Below, one piece after another: positions 25,403 to 38,700 of a stretch of DNA of 64,000 nt. The stretch's first letter is position 1. Every line of letters starts with the position of its first letter. This DNA is from Trichuris trichiura (Eukaryota; Nematoda; Enoplea; Trichinellida; Trichuridae). The position numbers and the translations under genes were made by a program. The stretch is taken from assembly GCA_037903355.1 (NCBI GenBank), contig JBAJFE010000004.1, forward strand, positions 1,488,001 to 1,552,000. Direction: 5' to 3'. The notes under the pieces are model-generated. The model was not told the DNA's origin. It saw nothing but the letters and a program-made list of their open reading frames with translations, and did not search any database.

Positions 25403-27683
25403 CGTTTCCTAAGACGACCCACAATAAAAAAAGAATTCGTCGGCAACGATACAGTACGTTTAGGAGCGGTTTTGGGAAAAACTGTTTCCGCGAACAGGCA
25501 GCGAAAAACAACCGCGTTTGCAATATGCACTCCGACTAGGCAGAACGACTATTCAAAAACCGTTTACGTAAATGGAATTTCAACTTGTCAGCTATTTTCG
25601 TAAGTACAAAAACGATTTGGCAGTTGTGGATGGCACTGTAGCCGCGTAAGAGACGTTAGCAACGTTTACGACTGCAAAAGCCTAAAAGAACAAGACTTAG
25701 ACGCGCGGTAGAGCGCAAAGTATTTAGTGTTTTACACGATACGTCTTGAAGTGATTGCATTTCCAGTTGAGGGGAAGTAGAACTACATAGCTTTTCGAAT
25801 ACTACAATTTTTGATTGGCAGGTCAAGAAAAAAGAATTGCGACTTGTCCATCAAGATACGACATTGTCGCACCCCACTGCGTCCTAAGACTGACTCCATA
25901 TGTTAAAAAATGCATAACGTTTTCTGACGCACATGTCAATACATTCGTATCCCAGCGTAGTCCGAAACCTTTTTGTTAAAAACTTAACTTGGTAGCCTTA
26001 GCATAGCAACAAGGGTTGGTAATGTAGTTTTGCTCTCGTCTTACTAGTATATGTTTATTAGTTTTGTTTTTGTATTTAACAGTTATTTCACGAAGACTTA
26101 GCGAAAAACGCATATCGTATACCTGCCAAGGATTCAAATGCTACCTGCTGATCATTGACAATACCGTACTGAGTTGAACCTTTGACCGCTAAGATGGTTA
26201 CTGTAATTAGTGTGGCGAATTGGATAAACATAATCAGCAGCTCTCAATCCAAATAATTAATTAGCGAATTGACAAATATGTTGACGTTATTCAAACATAA
26301 ATCTTATTAATCGATCATTGACGAATGAAATAGTTCCTTGGGAATGAAATAGTCTAAAATATGATAGGAATCGACATACGCTAAATCCTAAAGAGTTGAA
26401 GAAACGCTACAAAACGTTTTATATAACTGGAAATTTTAACGCCATCGAAGTGCGAGCGCGCCGCTGCTTCTTTCGTTGCGAAATGGCAGTCACAATTTTG
26501 AAGCCTTCGTTTAAGTGCTTGTCAGTCAGTCGACGTTTTTTTTAAAAAGCATATAAAATTGTACGCTTTTGTTTTTGTGCAAGTGCATTTGCGACTAATT
26601 ATTCCGTAAGATGATTTATTGCTACCTGAATACAGTTTGACAGTACTCAATGATTTGAACTTTTAAATCCGGTAAGCAGGATTCTCACTGTTATACAAAA
26701 CGAAGGTCTTTTTGCACCATCTGGGAAGGTGCGAGCAAACTCTACGAAAGGGTAATTACTTCATTCCATTTTTAGCATGTACACGTTCCGCTGATTAAGC
26801 AGGAGCAAGTTTTCTTTATCTACAATGTGCGTATGCAGTTTTTAACGCGTTCTTATGCACTGTCAAGCGATTGTAGGATTTTTGTCGATGAAATCTCACG
26901 AATGACGCTTAGAACAACAGATTAACTTTTCTACTTTATTCAAAAAAAAATAAAAATACGTGAAGCCTTGCTTAGAGAAGCAGTGTTTGCATTCAAATTT
27001 TAGAGTCAAGAAGGTTGGTTTGCCACCTGTGCAAAAAAATAAAAGCTATTATTCGACAGAGGCTGACAGCAAACTCTGTGGCAATGATTTCGTCAGACTT
27101 TGTTGTATTGCCGCATTTTGCTAATACATACTTCTCGATGTTTTGCTTATTTTTATGGTGTTTTTCTGGACCAGCTCAAAGTATTTGCTGGCTCTCCTTG
27201 GACGCGCATTGATGCTTTCTTGAATGGAGAAAAATGAGCCTTAATGTTTTGACATTCTCTCAAGTAATGCGCTTGCGAGGCGCCGGTTTAAGGATGGTTT
27301 CAACAAAGCAAAAATGCCAGCTGGATATTGAGTTTCCATATGGAAAACGTGAAGCACTGTTCGTAGCCGTAGCGCGCAGTCAAGCTGGAAAGTAGAAAAA
27401 ACTTTGCGGCGTAGTGCGTGGAAGAATTTAGAAAGGATCACTGCTTGAACGTTGGCCGAACGAACTGCTGGCCGTAATGAATTGGCGCGGCTGTTTTCAG
27501 TTTGTCTGCGGATGATATCTGATAAATGGCATGACGTCTTGGTGAACCAAATGGTAGCGCGCACTGAGGATAGGAAATTCGGCACTGAACGGCCTCTCAC
27601 TTACGAGATGCGTAAAATAATGTTTTAGGCATTTTCCTGATAATCACCAAAGATTGGCGCCTTATTCCATAAATGCGCTGAAT
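25403..27683. other. Intergenic region between divergent arginine kinase and sarcoglycan genes
   Basis: The genes are transcribed away from each other, so this 2.3 kb should hold both promoters. Short open frames (e.g. minus 27241-27600) lack recognisable domains. No repeat family was identified. Confidence 0.45.
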
Positions 27684-29759
27684 ATGAAGAACGCTGAATC
27701 AAGAAAGTCCTCTTTCTACTACGACAAAGATTTCTACCGCACCGGTCTTCGGGGCAAAAAGTTGATCGCTCTGCTGATTTTCGTAGCTATCATGTGGTTG
27801 TTGGCTATTATTAACCTCTTGGTAAGTTATTCATTCAGGCATCATCGATTGAACGGTGGAATGTGGGCAGTCCTTGCTAAGGGCAAATAGTTTACCTTTG
27901 GGCGGTTCCGGTTGCACAGTATGCGGAAGCATTGTTTTATAGCTTAATGCTCTTCTTTGATTTGCTCAGTTGCCCATGTCACTCAATTACTATAAAGATA
28001 GCTTATTTCCATTCAGCAAAATTAATTAATGAGCGGTTTTTCTGTTTTGACCATTTCGTCTAATTCTTAATGTCTTCCGGAATCTATTAAACCGTAAATA
28101 ACATCTGTCTTTAGCACAATGCCGGTAATTGCGCTCCAAACGATTTTTGTATGCGAGTTTATTGCTTCAACTGTTGCTGAGTCGGCGCTAAGTAATCTTT
28201 GTAATTCCATCCTTATCAGCCGCGATTAATGGTTCATTCATTTTTGTCAACTTCTGTTTCGTCGTATCCGGAAAGCCTACGTAGCGTTGCCAAAAGTAGC
28301 GAAAATGCTCTGAAAAAATTTATGTAGCTTTAGACGACGCTTGCTTGCCCATTTCGCGTTCTTAACTCTTGCAAAGTTCATTTTTTGCGCGAAGATTTCG
28401 AGTCAGCCTTCAGAGGCGCACTTCTTCAAGTTCACCTGCTAGCTTAAAGTGGTTATTTATAGATATGAAAGCAGTTTATTCTTAGCTAATTTATAAATAA
28501 ATTTTGTCATAAAAAACAAAAGCACTTGAAATATTTTGTGCTCCATAACCATTAGCAAAAAAACCATTTGTGCGAGTTACTTATTTTTGCTGCATCTTTT
28601 CTAGTAAAGAGGTAGGGCTGATTAGTAGTCAGCTTAGAGTGCGCTCCTGAAAACCGTTTTTCAGTTACAGCAAGCCTATTTGAATTTGAACCCATCATTT
28701 ACCCCATTTGAAACGACAAAGAAATTTACATAATGCCTGAAAGGCGGTTGATGTTCTTCCCTCTTAGCTGAGTTTACCGACTTGGGCTAGTAAGCAAATT
28801 CTTTGCCTTTATTTTTGCGCGCGGCATAATTTTGCATAAAAAAGTGCGCATTGCTTTTCCTTTACTTTGCAAAGTTTTAGTGCAACATACTGCTGCTTGT
28901 TTTCCTGAAGCTAAGTCAGCAAGGAATGGAATCGTTGCATTTCGGTCAAGATGACAATGGCGATTCGGTTGTTCAGTTTGCGCCTGCCGAAACTTACTTG
29001 GAACACGTTGTCAGCAGAACCGGCACCGTTGGTGGCTATCAAGGAACGCCTTTGGACATTGAAGCCGAAAGAGTATGTTGCAAGTACAAGTCGAAGGCTA
29101 AAAGAATCGATGAATTCCAGATAGTGCTGCAGACGGACACTTCATCTTCCCCCGTCTCTGTTGAACTCGACGATGGCCGAGTGCAAATCCAGAATTGCAA
29201 CAACTTTCTGGTCAGAAGGCTTGACTCAGGTGAGACAATTTTCAACGCCATGAGACCTTCTCTCCCTCTGCAAAAGAATATCAAAAAAATAGCTACGAAA
29301 ATAGTGAAGACAAAAAAGGTGAGCAAAAATTGGGGATCGAAATATTACGCGGGCATCAAGCGATCGTGCTTGCTTAGATTCGGGCGCCAGTTGACAACAG
29401 TATTCGGTTGGAAGTTGAAAACCTTAGCTTCAGAGGAAATGAAGGGACCGCATTTCGATCCCGCGTTTTTAAATTGAATGCAGCTCATTCGATTAGCCTC
29501 AAAACAGGGGTATGACTTTGCTCCGCGCTAGCATAGCCTAATGATAATGGCACATGGTTCTTAGGCCAGCGGGGCGCTGAACTTCAGCGCTCCAAATGGA
29601 ATGCTGTTATCTCGCGCCATTGACTTACCTCTGTCATTGTCTCCTTCCTTGAAGGCGGACGTGCTTGGTTTGCGTCTGTGCTCATGTTCAAGTACCGGTC
29701 GATTGTTTACGGTGCAGGGAAACAAGCGGTGCGCCAATGAAGCGCACAACTGTTACTAA
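27684..29759 (+). CDS. SGCB: Beta-sarcoglycan, 300 aa
   Basis: Four exons join in frame: 27684-27821, 28881-29318, 29378-29509 and 29565-29759. The protein is a type II membrane subunit of the sarcoglycan complex, which ties dystroglycan to the muscle cytoskeleton. It has a short cytosolic end with the beta-type YRTGLRGKK motif. One transmembrane helix spans the exon 1/2 junction (LIALLIFVAIMWLLAIINLL then CNILLLVF). An extracellular beta-rich body follows, with GMESLHF, SVELDDG and LSFRGNEG. The end is cysteine-rich (LRLCSCSS...NKRCANEAHNC), the usual EGF-like cluster. The TGLRG motif favours beta over gamma/delta/zeta. The ATG at 27684 is the first in frame after the presumed acceptor. Intron 1 is 1.06 kb. 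Confidence 0.88.
27822..28880 (+). other. Intron 1 of beta-sarcoglycan
   Basis: Begins GTAAGTTAT and ends AAGTTTTAG. I see no gene or repeat inside. Confidence 0.7.
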
Positions 29760-32736
29760 AGCAAGACTGCCTCGTGGGTTCACATTTTGTGCACAGCTGC
29801 ATCATTGCCATATGTCATTGTTTGCCAAGTTATTTTGCACTTAATTGTTGAATAAACTAAAGTTTTATTCAAACCAGCCATTGCCGCAGCTCGTGCTACT
29901 TTCTAACGCCCACCGAGATGCTTATTCTACTATTTCCTTTCAATTTCAAACGTACGTCATTCCTTACGCGAAAAGCGAATAAGCTTTTCGCCCAAGGAAA
30001 GCAATGGCGTTTTACAATTTCTGCAATTGTCTTTTGTTTATCGCCGTCAGTCACTACTGCCCAAGTTCTCGACAATGTTCACTGCTGTTCAAGTACGCCT
30101 TTGTTGCCCCTTCTGACACGCTGATGATAGACCAAGGTTGGCTCCGAATGCTTTCTAAATTTATTTTTGGGGTACCTATTTTAAACGCGAGTCGAAAACA
30201 TAGTCGTAACAAAAGTTTTTCGTTTTCGTTCCAAACTTCAACTTCATCCTTTTTCCACGAGGCTTTGGAAGAATCGGCTGATAACGTTTCCTTTCTAATA
30301 ATATTTACTTGGTTAGCGTACTCATGCCAGCGCGTGATTACTTTATCCATACATCTTTTTTCCAGAGCGGAAGAATTTGAAAGTAAACACGAACCGCACA
30401 GTTATACTTTGGCTTCGTGGCATTCAGCTCTGCTTTTCCCTAAGCCTAAGGTTAAATATAAGGCTTGTATTTTGGCTTAGGCTTAAGCGAGAGTATGAGA
30501 AAATAGCCGGTATGTTCGCCATTAGGAACATAACAAGGTGGTTGCATGCTTTGCCGAAAGGAACCTGCATTTTTTTTTACATGGTAGGGCGCAAAAGTAA
30601 TAAGATCGTACCAATAATTCTGTTGCTTGCCTATTAATTGAACTGAAATGAATGTATGACGCATGAGCAAGAGTATTGTTTTTTATAAAAGGCAATAAGA
30701 TGAATTTAAACTGTTTGGGGTTGTACTCATTTTGCTGCACTGCAGAGGAAACAGACGCGACTGCAACAAGACATCGACTCAGCGCGTAAAGGTAAATAAG
30801 CAAAATTTAGTTAAGGCTACTTTTTAACTGCTAGCGCTCATGTGCAGACATTTTACAAAACTAATAAATTTTCATTTGAGCAGAGCTGCTCTGCGTATGA
30901 AAAAGGCTTTTGCGCAATCGATTGGGTTTCGCTGGCAAAAAACAGCGCGCTAAAATAAAACTCGTCCGTGAAGTGTAATAGGCAATTGTTTTGCTGCACT
31001 CGGATATTTTTTCTTTTTTAGAAACATGAACTTCGTTTCCCCCAAGTTTTCTCTAAGCTTCTTTGCGCGAGCGCCCTCAAACGCATTATGCAAATTTGTC
31101 TTGATAAGAAAGCGTCTCTATAATAGTGGCAGCGCAGCGAGTTGCTTTGAAAAAATTTGCATACGCTTTTTCAAATTCAAAAGTTGGCTCTCTGCCAAGT
31201 ACGAAAGATGACGCCGCGCTCGCGGACAGACGACTTTTAAATTTCGCATCGATTTTTCCTTTATAGCTTTCGCTGAAAAAAACACCTCATTCCTGCTCCA
31301 CAGCGCAGTTTACGACGGGGCATAAAGCACCATCGTAAACTATATTGCATTTTGAATTGAAACTTTATGCGCCTTTAAGAAGTAACCGGATTTTCAGCAT
31401 TCGTAATCGCCAAACAAAATTGGCTCCGTATTCGAGAAGCAAGTTGACCATACGAACAGTGCCTCAACGCCTCATTGCGACAGCTGCGTAATTTCAAAGT
31501 TTTCCACGCATGTTGCACACGCAGTAAGCTTTGCTCCGCGTTGTAGAGTAGCGATAAGCGTCTGCAACTTAACATAAAGCAAAATAACAACTTGCAGCAA
31601 ACTGATTATAAACAAAAAATAGGTAGTATTAAAAATTTTCACAAAACTATCGATCGGCTGCTGAGTCGGAGATGCCTCGCATATCTACATTTCGAAGGGC
31701 GATACGTAGAATTACGAATTTATCCAAAGTCGGATAGCTGAGGACCATCTTTTCATTGAAATATTGTACTGATGCAAAGCCCAGCTTAAATTCGCACTAT
31801 TGCAGTTTTATTGCCACTTTGTACGAAATTTAAATTTAATAAGAGAAATTTCAGATTTGAATTTTGGTGTCGATGGTAAAGCATTATTAACAACGTTCGC
31901 AATAACAGCTAAATTTTGTTATTTTAGACCCATTTAATTATATGGTTTATATTTTCTTAAATGTTCTGCCTATATAAAGCATGTGCTTTTTGCTATACGT
32001 ACGCGGAGTTTAAAAATTTGAAAGAATGCTCGACAAGACAATGGCGTGCTTCTTCCGAGAGCGCTTTGCTCTCGGGAAACTTGTTTCGCCAGGAAAGAAG
32101 AATGTGCTCGCTTGGGCGTTCTCCTCCTCGCGAGAATTTCTATAAGAAGAATGTGTGGAAAAAATTTAAAAGCAAACTTCTTATTTCAAATAATGCTGGG
32201 AGGAAAAATGCCCATTTCCAGGCAAAACAAGGCAAACGCTTTTCCTTAGTTCACAGAGACTTGATAGAGACTATGTTGCATGACAGCTGGATGAATATCA
32301 TTTGTCTACAGCCGAGCGCTTGTGGCCTCGCGCGGCAGCCGTCTGGCCGCCGCCGTTGCAAGTGTTCTGAGAACGAAGTTTACTGGGTTGTACTTTTGAA
32401 AGACGTAATCACTTCTAGCAGCAGCAGAAGCTGAATGGCTTCTGTTCCGCTTGGCGCATTGACGAACCCAAAACACTTTTAGCAGCTCTCACACGGAGCA
32501 GCGGAATGCTATCTACTGCGTGCAATCACACAAGCCGTGCTGAACATTGACAGAGAAGCATTAAGCTCCTTAGCTGCTTTTCCGTTGTCCAACGAAACAT
32601 CTTCAGGATATATCGATTCATCTAAGCTCCCGTCGACTTGCCATCTTTGCTTTGTTCAGATAAGATGATTGCGCGGAGATGAAGCTAACGTGCATCCTCA
32701 AAATCCGATGATTTGAAAAGAGGTCGAAAAGTTCAG
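29760..32736. other. Intergenic region, no supported gene
   Basis: Open frames of 98-158 codons (plus 30004-30480, minus 30054-30350, plus 31961-32434) overlap one another or lack motifs and splice support. The only structured element is the TTAGGC-type hairpin at 30431-30480. Confidence 0.4.
30431..30480. repeat. Dispersed hairpin with telomere-like TTAGGC arms, copy 1
   Basis: CCTAAGCCTAAG, then a TTAAATATA centre, then GGCTTAGGCTTA form a foldback of about 50 nt. The same layout occurs at 60658-60708, and both are followed within 40 nt by an ATAGCC motif. It resembles a short dispersed foldback element. Confidence 0.6.
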
Positions 32737-35700
32737 ATGACATCAAGCGGAAAAATGCCGCCAGAAGAAGAAGAAGAAGCTGATTGGTCTTTAATTCACA
32801 GCAGCTTTAAAGTGTTTCTCCTCTTATTCGTCCTGCTCGTTTTCCTTCTATGCGGAGGCTGCCTTTTCCAACATCTCGAGCAGGAAGTCACTTTGGAACA
32901 TTTCTACGCTACCAATGTGGAACATGAAAAGCAAAAGGCCGATCTTTTAAAAGTGAGTTCTTTACAAGTTTATAACTTAGTGATCAGCTAATCTCTGTGT
33001 CTGTCTGCCTTTGTTGCTCGAATGTAAACAATTCAATTGTCTTTCGTCTTGTCTAACTTCATCTTCTCTCGCGGTTGTTTGCCTCATCTTACTTAGCTGA
33101 GTGCGTAAGATGACGTACAGATAATTGTGCAACTATTGAAATTTCCATAAAAAAAAGTTTATTTATAGGACAAAATAAGCTACAAGGAATCGCTGATATT
33201 GACACTTGCTTAAGTCTGCATAAGGCTAAGCTGAATGTTCTTGAAATTGTGTTTTAAGGAATGCATAAGGAATGGCTTTTTTTGGCATACACTTTTTCGT
33301 CTTTAAGGATACTCTATATGAGATACTCTGTCCGTGTTCTACCACGTTTCATAATGATATCTTGCGGATATATTGCTTAATGAGCAGTTCCCTCTTATTT
33401 TATCAGTACAGAACCGTGTAGTTCCAAATAGGGCGCCACTTTTTTCCTGCTACCATATATAAATCATTACATTTTTTGGCTTCTTTTTGTACGGATTTTC
33501 TATGTCCCGTTGAAAAAAACTTTTATTAATAAACTGTCCGTAGCTTTGGGGTGCGAACTTGACCCGTCATCAGCGGTCTAAGGATTGACGTATGAATAAA
33601 GTGCACTAGTAACGTGCAAGGTGTATAGCTGTTTAAAGGCCAGTGTTTTAAAGTGGGCCTTGTAGTTCTTTTCTCTTTGTCTGTCAGCAGTTCGAGCGGG
33701 TGTATCCGATTTTAGTTGAGCGAGCAACAATTCGAGCGGGTTACAATATTCGTCCATATTTTTTCATGATGAAGAAATTTATTACGGATGTGTCCCGTTT
33801 GTATTCTATATAAAGAGGCTCCGGAGCTTTCGGGTCATTCGAGACCCATCATCAGCGGTCTGAAGTGCAAATATGAATTGTGCCAGCGAGTGCCATCTAT
33901 TGATTCTGTGGATTTTAAAGCGGGTATTTTAAAGCCTTCTGTTTGTAGGTTTTTGTATTTGAGTCTGTCAGCGCACTTCTTTTTTTCTTCTTTTTTTCTT
34001 TTTCTTTTTCTTTCTTTGTCCCATTTATATTGCAGTTTTGTCCATTTCTATTTGTTCTAATTATTTGTTTTTTCTTTTTTCCCGGCTATTGTATTTCATC
34101 TGGTGAGTGTGCAACAATTATACCGCGTCACAATATTTGTCCAAATCCCACTTATGTCCACTCCTTGATCGCGGTTGTAAGTCGTATTGTGTCTGATATA
34201 TAGTGCTTCTTTAATTCTTCTTAACCGTAAATTGTTTTCGTAACATAAACCTTTTGGGTGGAGTGCTTGAGTGCATTGCGTCGCATGCTCCACTACAGCA
34301 GAGGCTTGTTTGGCTTTTTCCATTGTAAGTTTTGGGTCCACGATTGGTCTTCCTCGCTGTGTGGTTAGATTGGTACCATTGTTAAGTATGGCTTTCGCGT
34401 TATTGTAACTTGTGAGCTTTTTTATGTGTTCGTTAAATCTATGCTCTAGGGTGTTTCCCGTTTCACCAATATAAATCCCTGAGCAAGAACATTCAACCGC
34501 GTATATTAATCCTGTCTTTTTGTTTTCGGGGATTTTAGTTTTGTCTTTGCGAAGGATTGCCCTGAGGTTGGGCGAACTATTGAAAAAGACTCTGAAGCCT
34601 AATCTTTTTCCTAATTGGACAATCTTTTCGCCTAAACCTGCCACATAAGGAATAACCAGACAAGTGTCGTGCGGACTGTTTTGCTTTGGAGACTCGCGTG
34701 TGCGAAGCCTGTGGTTGAACACTTGGTTGATAAAGGATTTAGGATAACCGTTTTTGTAGAAGATTTTTCTAATGTAGTTAATTTCTGGTTGGAGATATTC
34801 AGGACTGCATAAATTGAATGCTCTGTCTATCATTCCGGAGAGGATACCACGCATCACTGATCGTGGGTGATGTGATGAAAAATTGAGGTACTGATCTGTG
34901 TGCGTGGGTTTTCTATACACTCTGGTTTTAAGGCCTTCGCTTGAGCGAATAATTAAGGCGTCCAGAAAGGGCAAAGTTTTGTTATCTTCTTTTTCCATTG
35001 TGAAGACTATTTGGTTAAGACGGACGTTGTTGAGGAATTGTAAAAATTGTTCATCTTTTCCAGCTTTTATAATGACAAAGATGTCGTCTACGTATCTTTT
35101 AAAAAGGCGTGGAGCTATGTGTCCGTCTATAGTTCTGAACATTTGTCTTTCAAAGTTTTCCATAAAAATTTCTGCTAATACAGGGGATAAGGGGCTTCCC
35201 ATAGGTACTCCGTTAGATTGTTTATAGAACTTGTTATCAAAAGTGAAGTAATTGCCTTCTTGCATGCAAAACGAAACCAGCTTGACAATGTGAAAGGGAT
35301 TTAATTTAGTTCTGCTGGGTAGATTTGTGTCCGTGTGGAGGAGATTGTGTAAGGTCTCTAGGGTGTCTGATATTGGGATGCTGGGAAATAAGTCTTTTAC
35401 ATCATAGCTGACTAAAATCTCGTCGGGTTCCAAACAATAGTTTCTTATTTCGTTGACTTGCGTTTTGCTGTTTTTGTCAAAGGATGGTTCCTTGCCTGTT
35501 AGAGGTTTGATGATCTTACTTAAGTATCTACTGAGTTCAGTGGTGATGCTGTTAATTGTGGAGACTATCGGTCTCAGCGGGATATCTGGTTTGTGTACTT
35601 TTGGGAGACCATAGAGGTCGGGGGGTCTGAAGTTCGATGCAAACTTAAGATATGTTGTCGTTTTGGTGATAGCAGGTTCTTTGGTTTCTGTGGCATATGT

Positions 35701-38700
35701 AATGAGAAGAGATCAGAGATTTTTTCGGGAAACTTCTGTTGTGTCCGTTGGTAGGGGTTATAATTGCTGGTGTTCAAGATAGCTGTCATCTTTTCAATGT
35801 AGGTGCTTCTGTCAAGTAAGACGATTCTGTTCCCTTTATCTGCTTTGGTTATAATTCTGTTGGGTTGCTTCCTAAGTTGATATAAGCTGTTTATCTCATA
35901 TCGGCTTAGGTTCGAAGTGGCAATGAAGTGGTGGCCTAGGATCAATGTAGATAAATTGCTCTTGATTTGTGTGGCTTTTTGTGTGTCCGACGAAGATAGG
36001 CTGTCTTCAACTGAGGCAATGATGTCGAGAAGTGGTGGTTGTTTTGGTGTTGGGACGAAATTAAGTCCTTTTTCAAATATATGCTTCTCATTTTCACTTA
36101 GAGGGAAAGAGCTGAGATTTATTATCGCTGAGTTTAGCTTTGACCTAGGAGTTCTTTGTGGAATATTTCTGTAAGGGTTTGAAGATGTTGTCGGAATATT
36201 GTCTCGAATGCTATCAAATTTCGATTTTAGTACCTGTTTTTGTGATGAGCAAACGGTTCGTGTGGCAAGGTCCACATGTTTCACCAGGTTCTCGTAAAGT
36301 GTTCTGTGTAGTCTGCTTCTGAGGAACGCTAATGTGCTACTATAATCTTCTCGCAGTCTCGATAGTGTGTATCTGTGTCTCTGTATAACATTTCGTAGTA
36401 CAGACATTCCAGCCGAAAATAGGATTCTTTTTGATTGACTATCCATGTACTGTCCCCATTTTAACCGGGAGCACTTTGGTAGGATTTCTTGATTTCTGCA
36501 TTTCAGTAGGAAAGTTAGTTGACCTTGTGTAAGACCCGCTTTGATACGTATATGTTCCAAATGTCTTGCAGCTGACAGAAGGGGTGTTCCGTATTCGTCC
36601 ATATTTCATTTATTTCCGCTCCTTTATTTCGGTTGCAGGTTGTGTTGTTTCTAATATACAGAGCTTCCTTAATTTTTCGTAAGTGTGCATTCTTTTCATA
36701 ACATAAAACTTTTGCGCCAACGCTTAGATTGCAATGTGATGCGTGTTCCACAACAGCCGAGGCTAGTATTGCCTTCTCCATGGTGATCCTCCTTGGGTCT
36801 GATATTGGTCTTCCACGTTGTCTTGTGTAGTTGTTGCCGTTGCTGAGAATGTTTTTAGCGTTGTTATAAGTGGTTAACCCCTTTATGTGTTCATTGAATC
36901 TGTGTTCGAGGGTGTTGCCCGTTTCCCCAATGTACATTCCTGAACAGGGACATTCGATTGCGTAGACTAATCTTGTCCTTTTGTTTTCTGGGATTTTCGT
37001 TTTGTCCTTCCGGAGAATTGTCCTGAGGTTGAGGAAGTCTTTGAAAAAGACTCGGAACCCTAACCGTTTTCCTAACTGGACAATCATTTCTCCTAGTCCT
37101 GCCGCATAGGGGATAACTAAGCGTATATCAGGCAAATTTCTTAGTTGCCGTGATTCCTGGTTGCGCAGCTTTTGCTTGAATACTTGGCCAATAAAAGATT
37201 TCGGGTAGTCATTTTTGTAGAATGTTTTTCTAATGTAGTTGAATTCCGATCGAAGAAATTCTGGATCACATAAATTGATTGCTCTGTTAATCATTCCCGA
37301 GAGGATTCCGCGCATTACTGAGCGTGGATGATGCGATGAGAAATTAAGATATTGGTCAGTGTGTGTTGGTTTTCTGTAAACTCTGGTTTTTAGTCCTTGA
37401 TTAGTGGGAATAATCAGTGTGTCAAGGAAGGGGAGGGTTCGATTTGATTCTTTCTCCGTTGTAAAAACGATTTGATTGAGGCATACGCCGTTGAGGAATT
37501 CTAGAAACTGTTCTTCCTTTCCATCTTTGATAATTACGAAGATGTCATCTACGTATCTTTTGAATAGTCGTGGGGCTATTTGCCTATCAACCGTTTTCAT
37601 CATTTGCCTTTCAAAACTCTCCATGAATATTTCGGCCAGGATAGGAGATAGTGGGTTGCCCATAGGGACACCGTTAGATTGTTTGTAGAACTTATTATCA
37701 AACATGAAGTGATTGCTTTCTTGCATACAGAATGATACCGACTTGACAATGTGGAAAGGATTTAACGTGGTTCTGGTGAACAAATTTGTGTCTGTATTGA
37801 GGAGATTGTATAGTGTATCGAGAGTTTTTGAAATCGGAATGCTAGGGAATAAATCTTTAACATCGTAGCTAACTATGATTTCGTCCGGTTCTAGATGGTA
37901 TTCTCGTATTTCGTTGATGAAGGTGTTACTATTTTTGACGAAGGACGGTTCTTTATCAGTTAGTGGTTTGATCACCTTTTTCAAATATCGACTGAGCTTA
38001 CTTGTGGTGCTGTTAATTGTGGAAACTATTGGTCTTAGTGGGACCTCTGGTTTGTGCGCTTTAGGTAGGCCATAGAGCTGAGGGGGTCTGTAATTTGATG
38101 TGAACCTAAGATGCTTCGCTATCTTGATGATTTCTGGTTCCTTGGTTTCTGTGCCGTATGTGATGAGAAGGGAACGAAGATTCTTCCGTGGCAATTCTGT
38201 AGGGTCATTGGGCAAAGGTGTATAACTGTCGATGTTCAAGATAGTTATCATTTTTTCGTTGTAATAATAATTCTAACGGAAGACGGAGCCCGAAGGTCTG
38301 CCTAGGTCATGTTCCCGCCAAAAAGGAGCGTTTGCCCCTCATTCTTTCGGCCGTTGCGAACAACATTTCCTGCTAGTCTAAAATCAGCGGCGTTGCATTT
38401 TATAGTTCGCCTAAATATTTTTTGGATAAGCTAAATGCGGTTTTTAGGCAGTATGGAACCTAAGACTGGTAAACCGTAAACAAGAGCCTGTTAGCCAATT
38501 GCGTTTGCACTGGCGATAGCCTGATTAATAGCTTTTTTGCTAACTTTGAGGCATCGCCCTGTGCCCGTCAATCTTCCATGTTGATATTTAATAAAGATTC
38601 TAATGTAATTGCTTTCCTAAAGCGTACTTGGCGAGTTGCTTATTATGTTGACGGTGGAGCTGCTCTTTTTGAATTTTGTATGACGTCAACAAGCCAGATG

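Larger units (their letters stand above)
33490..38255 (-). mobile_element. Penelope-like retroelement block in the TWK intron
   Basis: Two GIY-YIG-type PLE copies lie head to tail on the minus strand: a 5'-truncated copy (38251-36515) directly joined to a longer copy (36602-34096). Two terminal-repeat segments with hammerhead-like cores follow at about 33.50-33.62 and 33.77-33.87 kb. The short sequence ATGGACGAATA recurs at the copy junction near 36602 and again near 33759, marking the repeat boundary. Such partial tandem arrangement is typical of PLEs. Outer target-site duplications were not found. Confidence 0.88.

Noticed and set aside
27241..27600. Minus-strand 119-codon frame
   Set aside because: No recognisable domain, no splice partners, and it lies in the sarcoglycan promoter region.
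30004..30480. Overlapping frames of 158 (plus) and 98 (minus) codons
   Set aside because: They occupy the same DNA on opposite strands, lack motifs, and the plus frame runs into a repeat hairpin.
31961..32434. 157-codon plus-strand frame before the TWK gene
   Set aside because: Low-complexity, basic and serine-rich composition without a domain, signal peptide or splice context; possibly TWK 5' leader sequence.
34898..35227. Plus-strand frames inside the Penelope block (also 35917, 37476, 37875, 38111)
   Set aside because: They are shadows of the strongly coding minus-strand RT frames.
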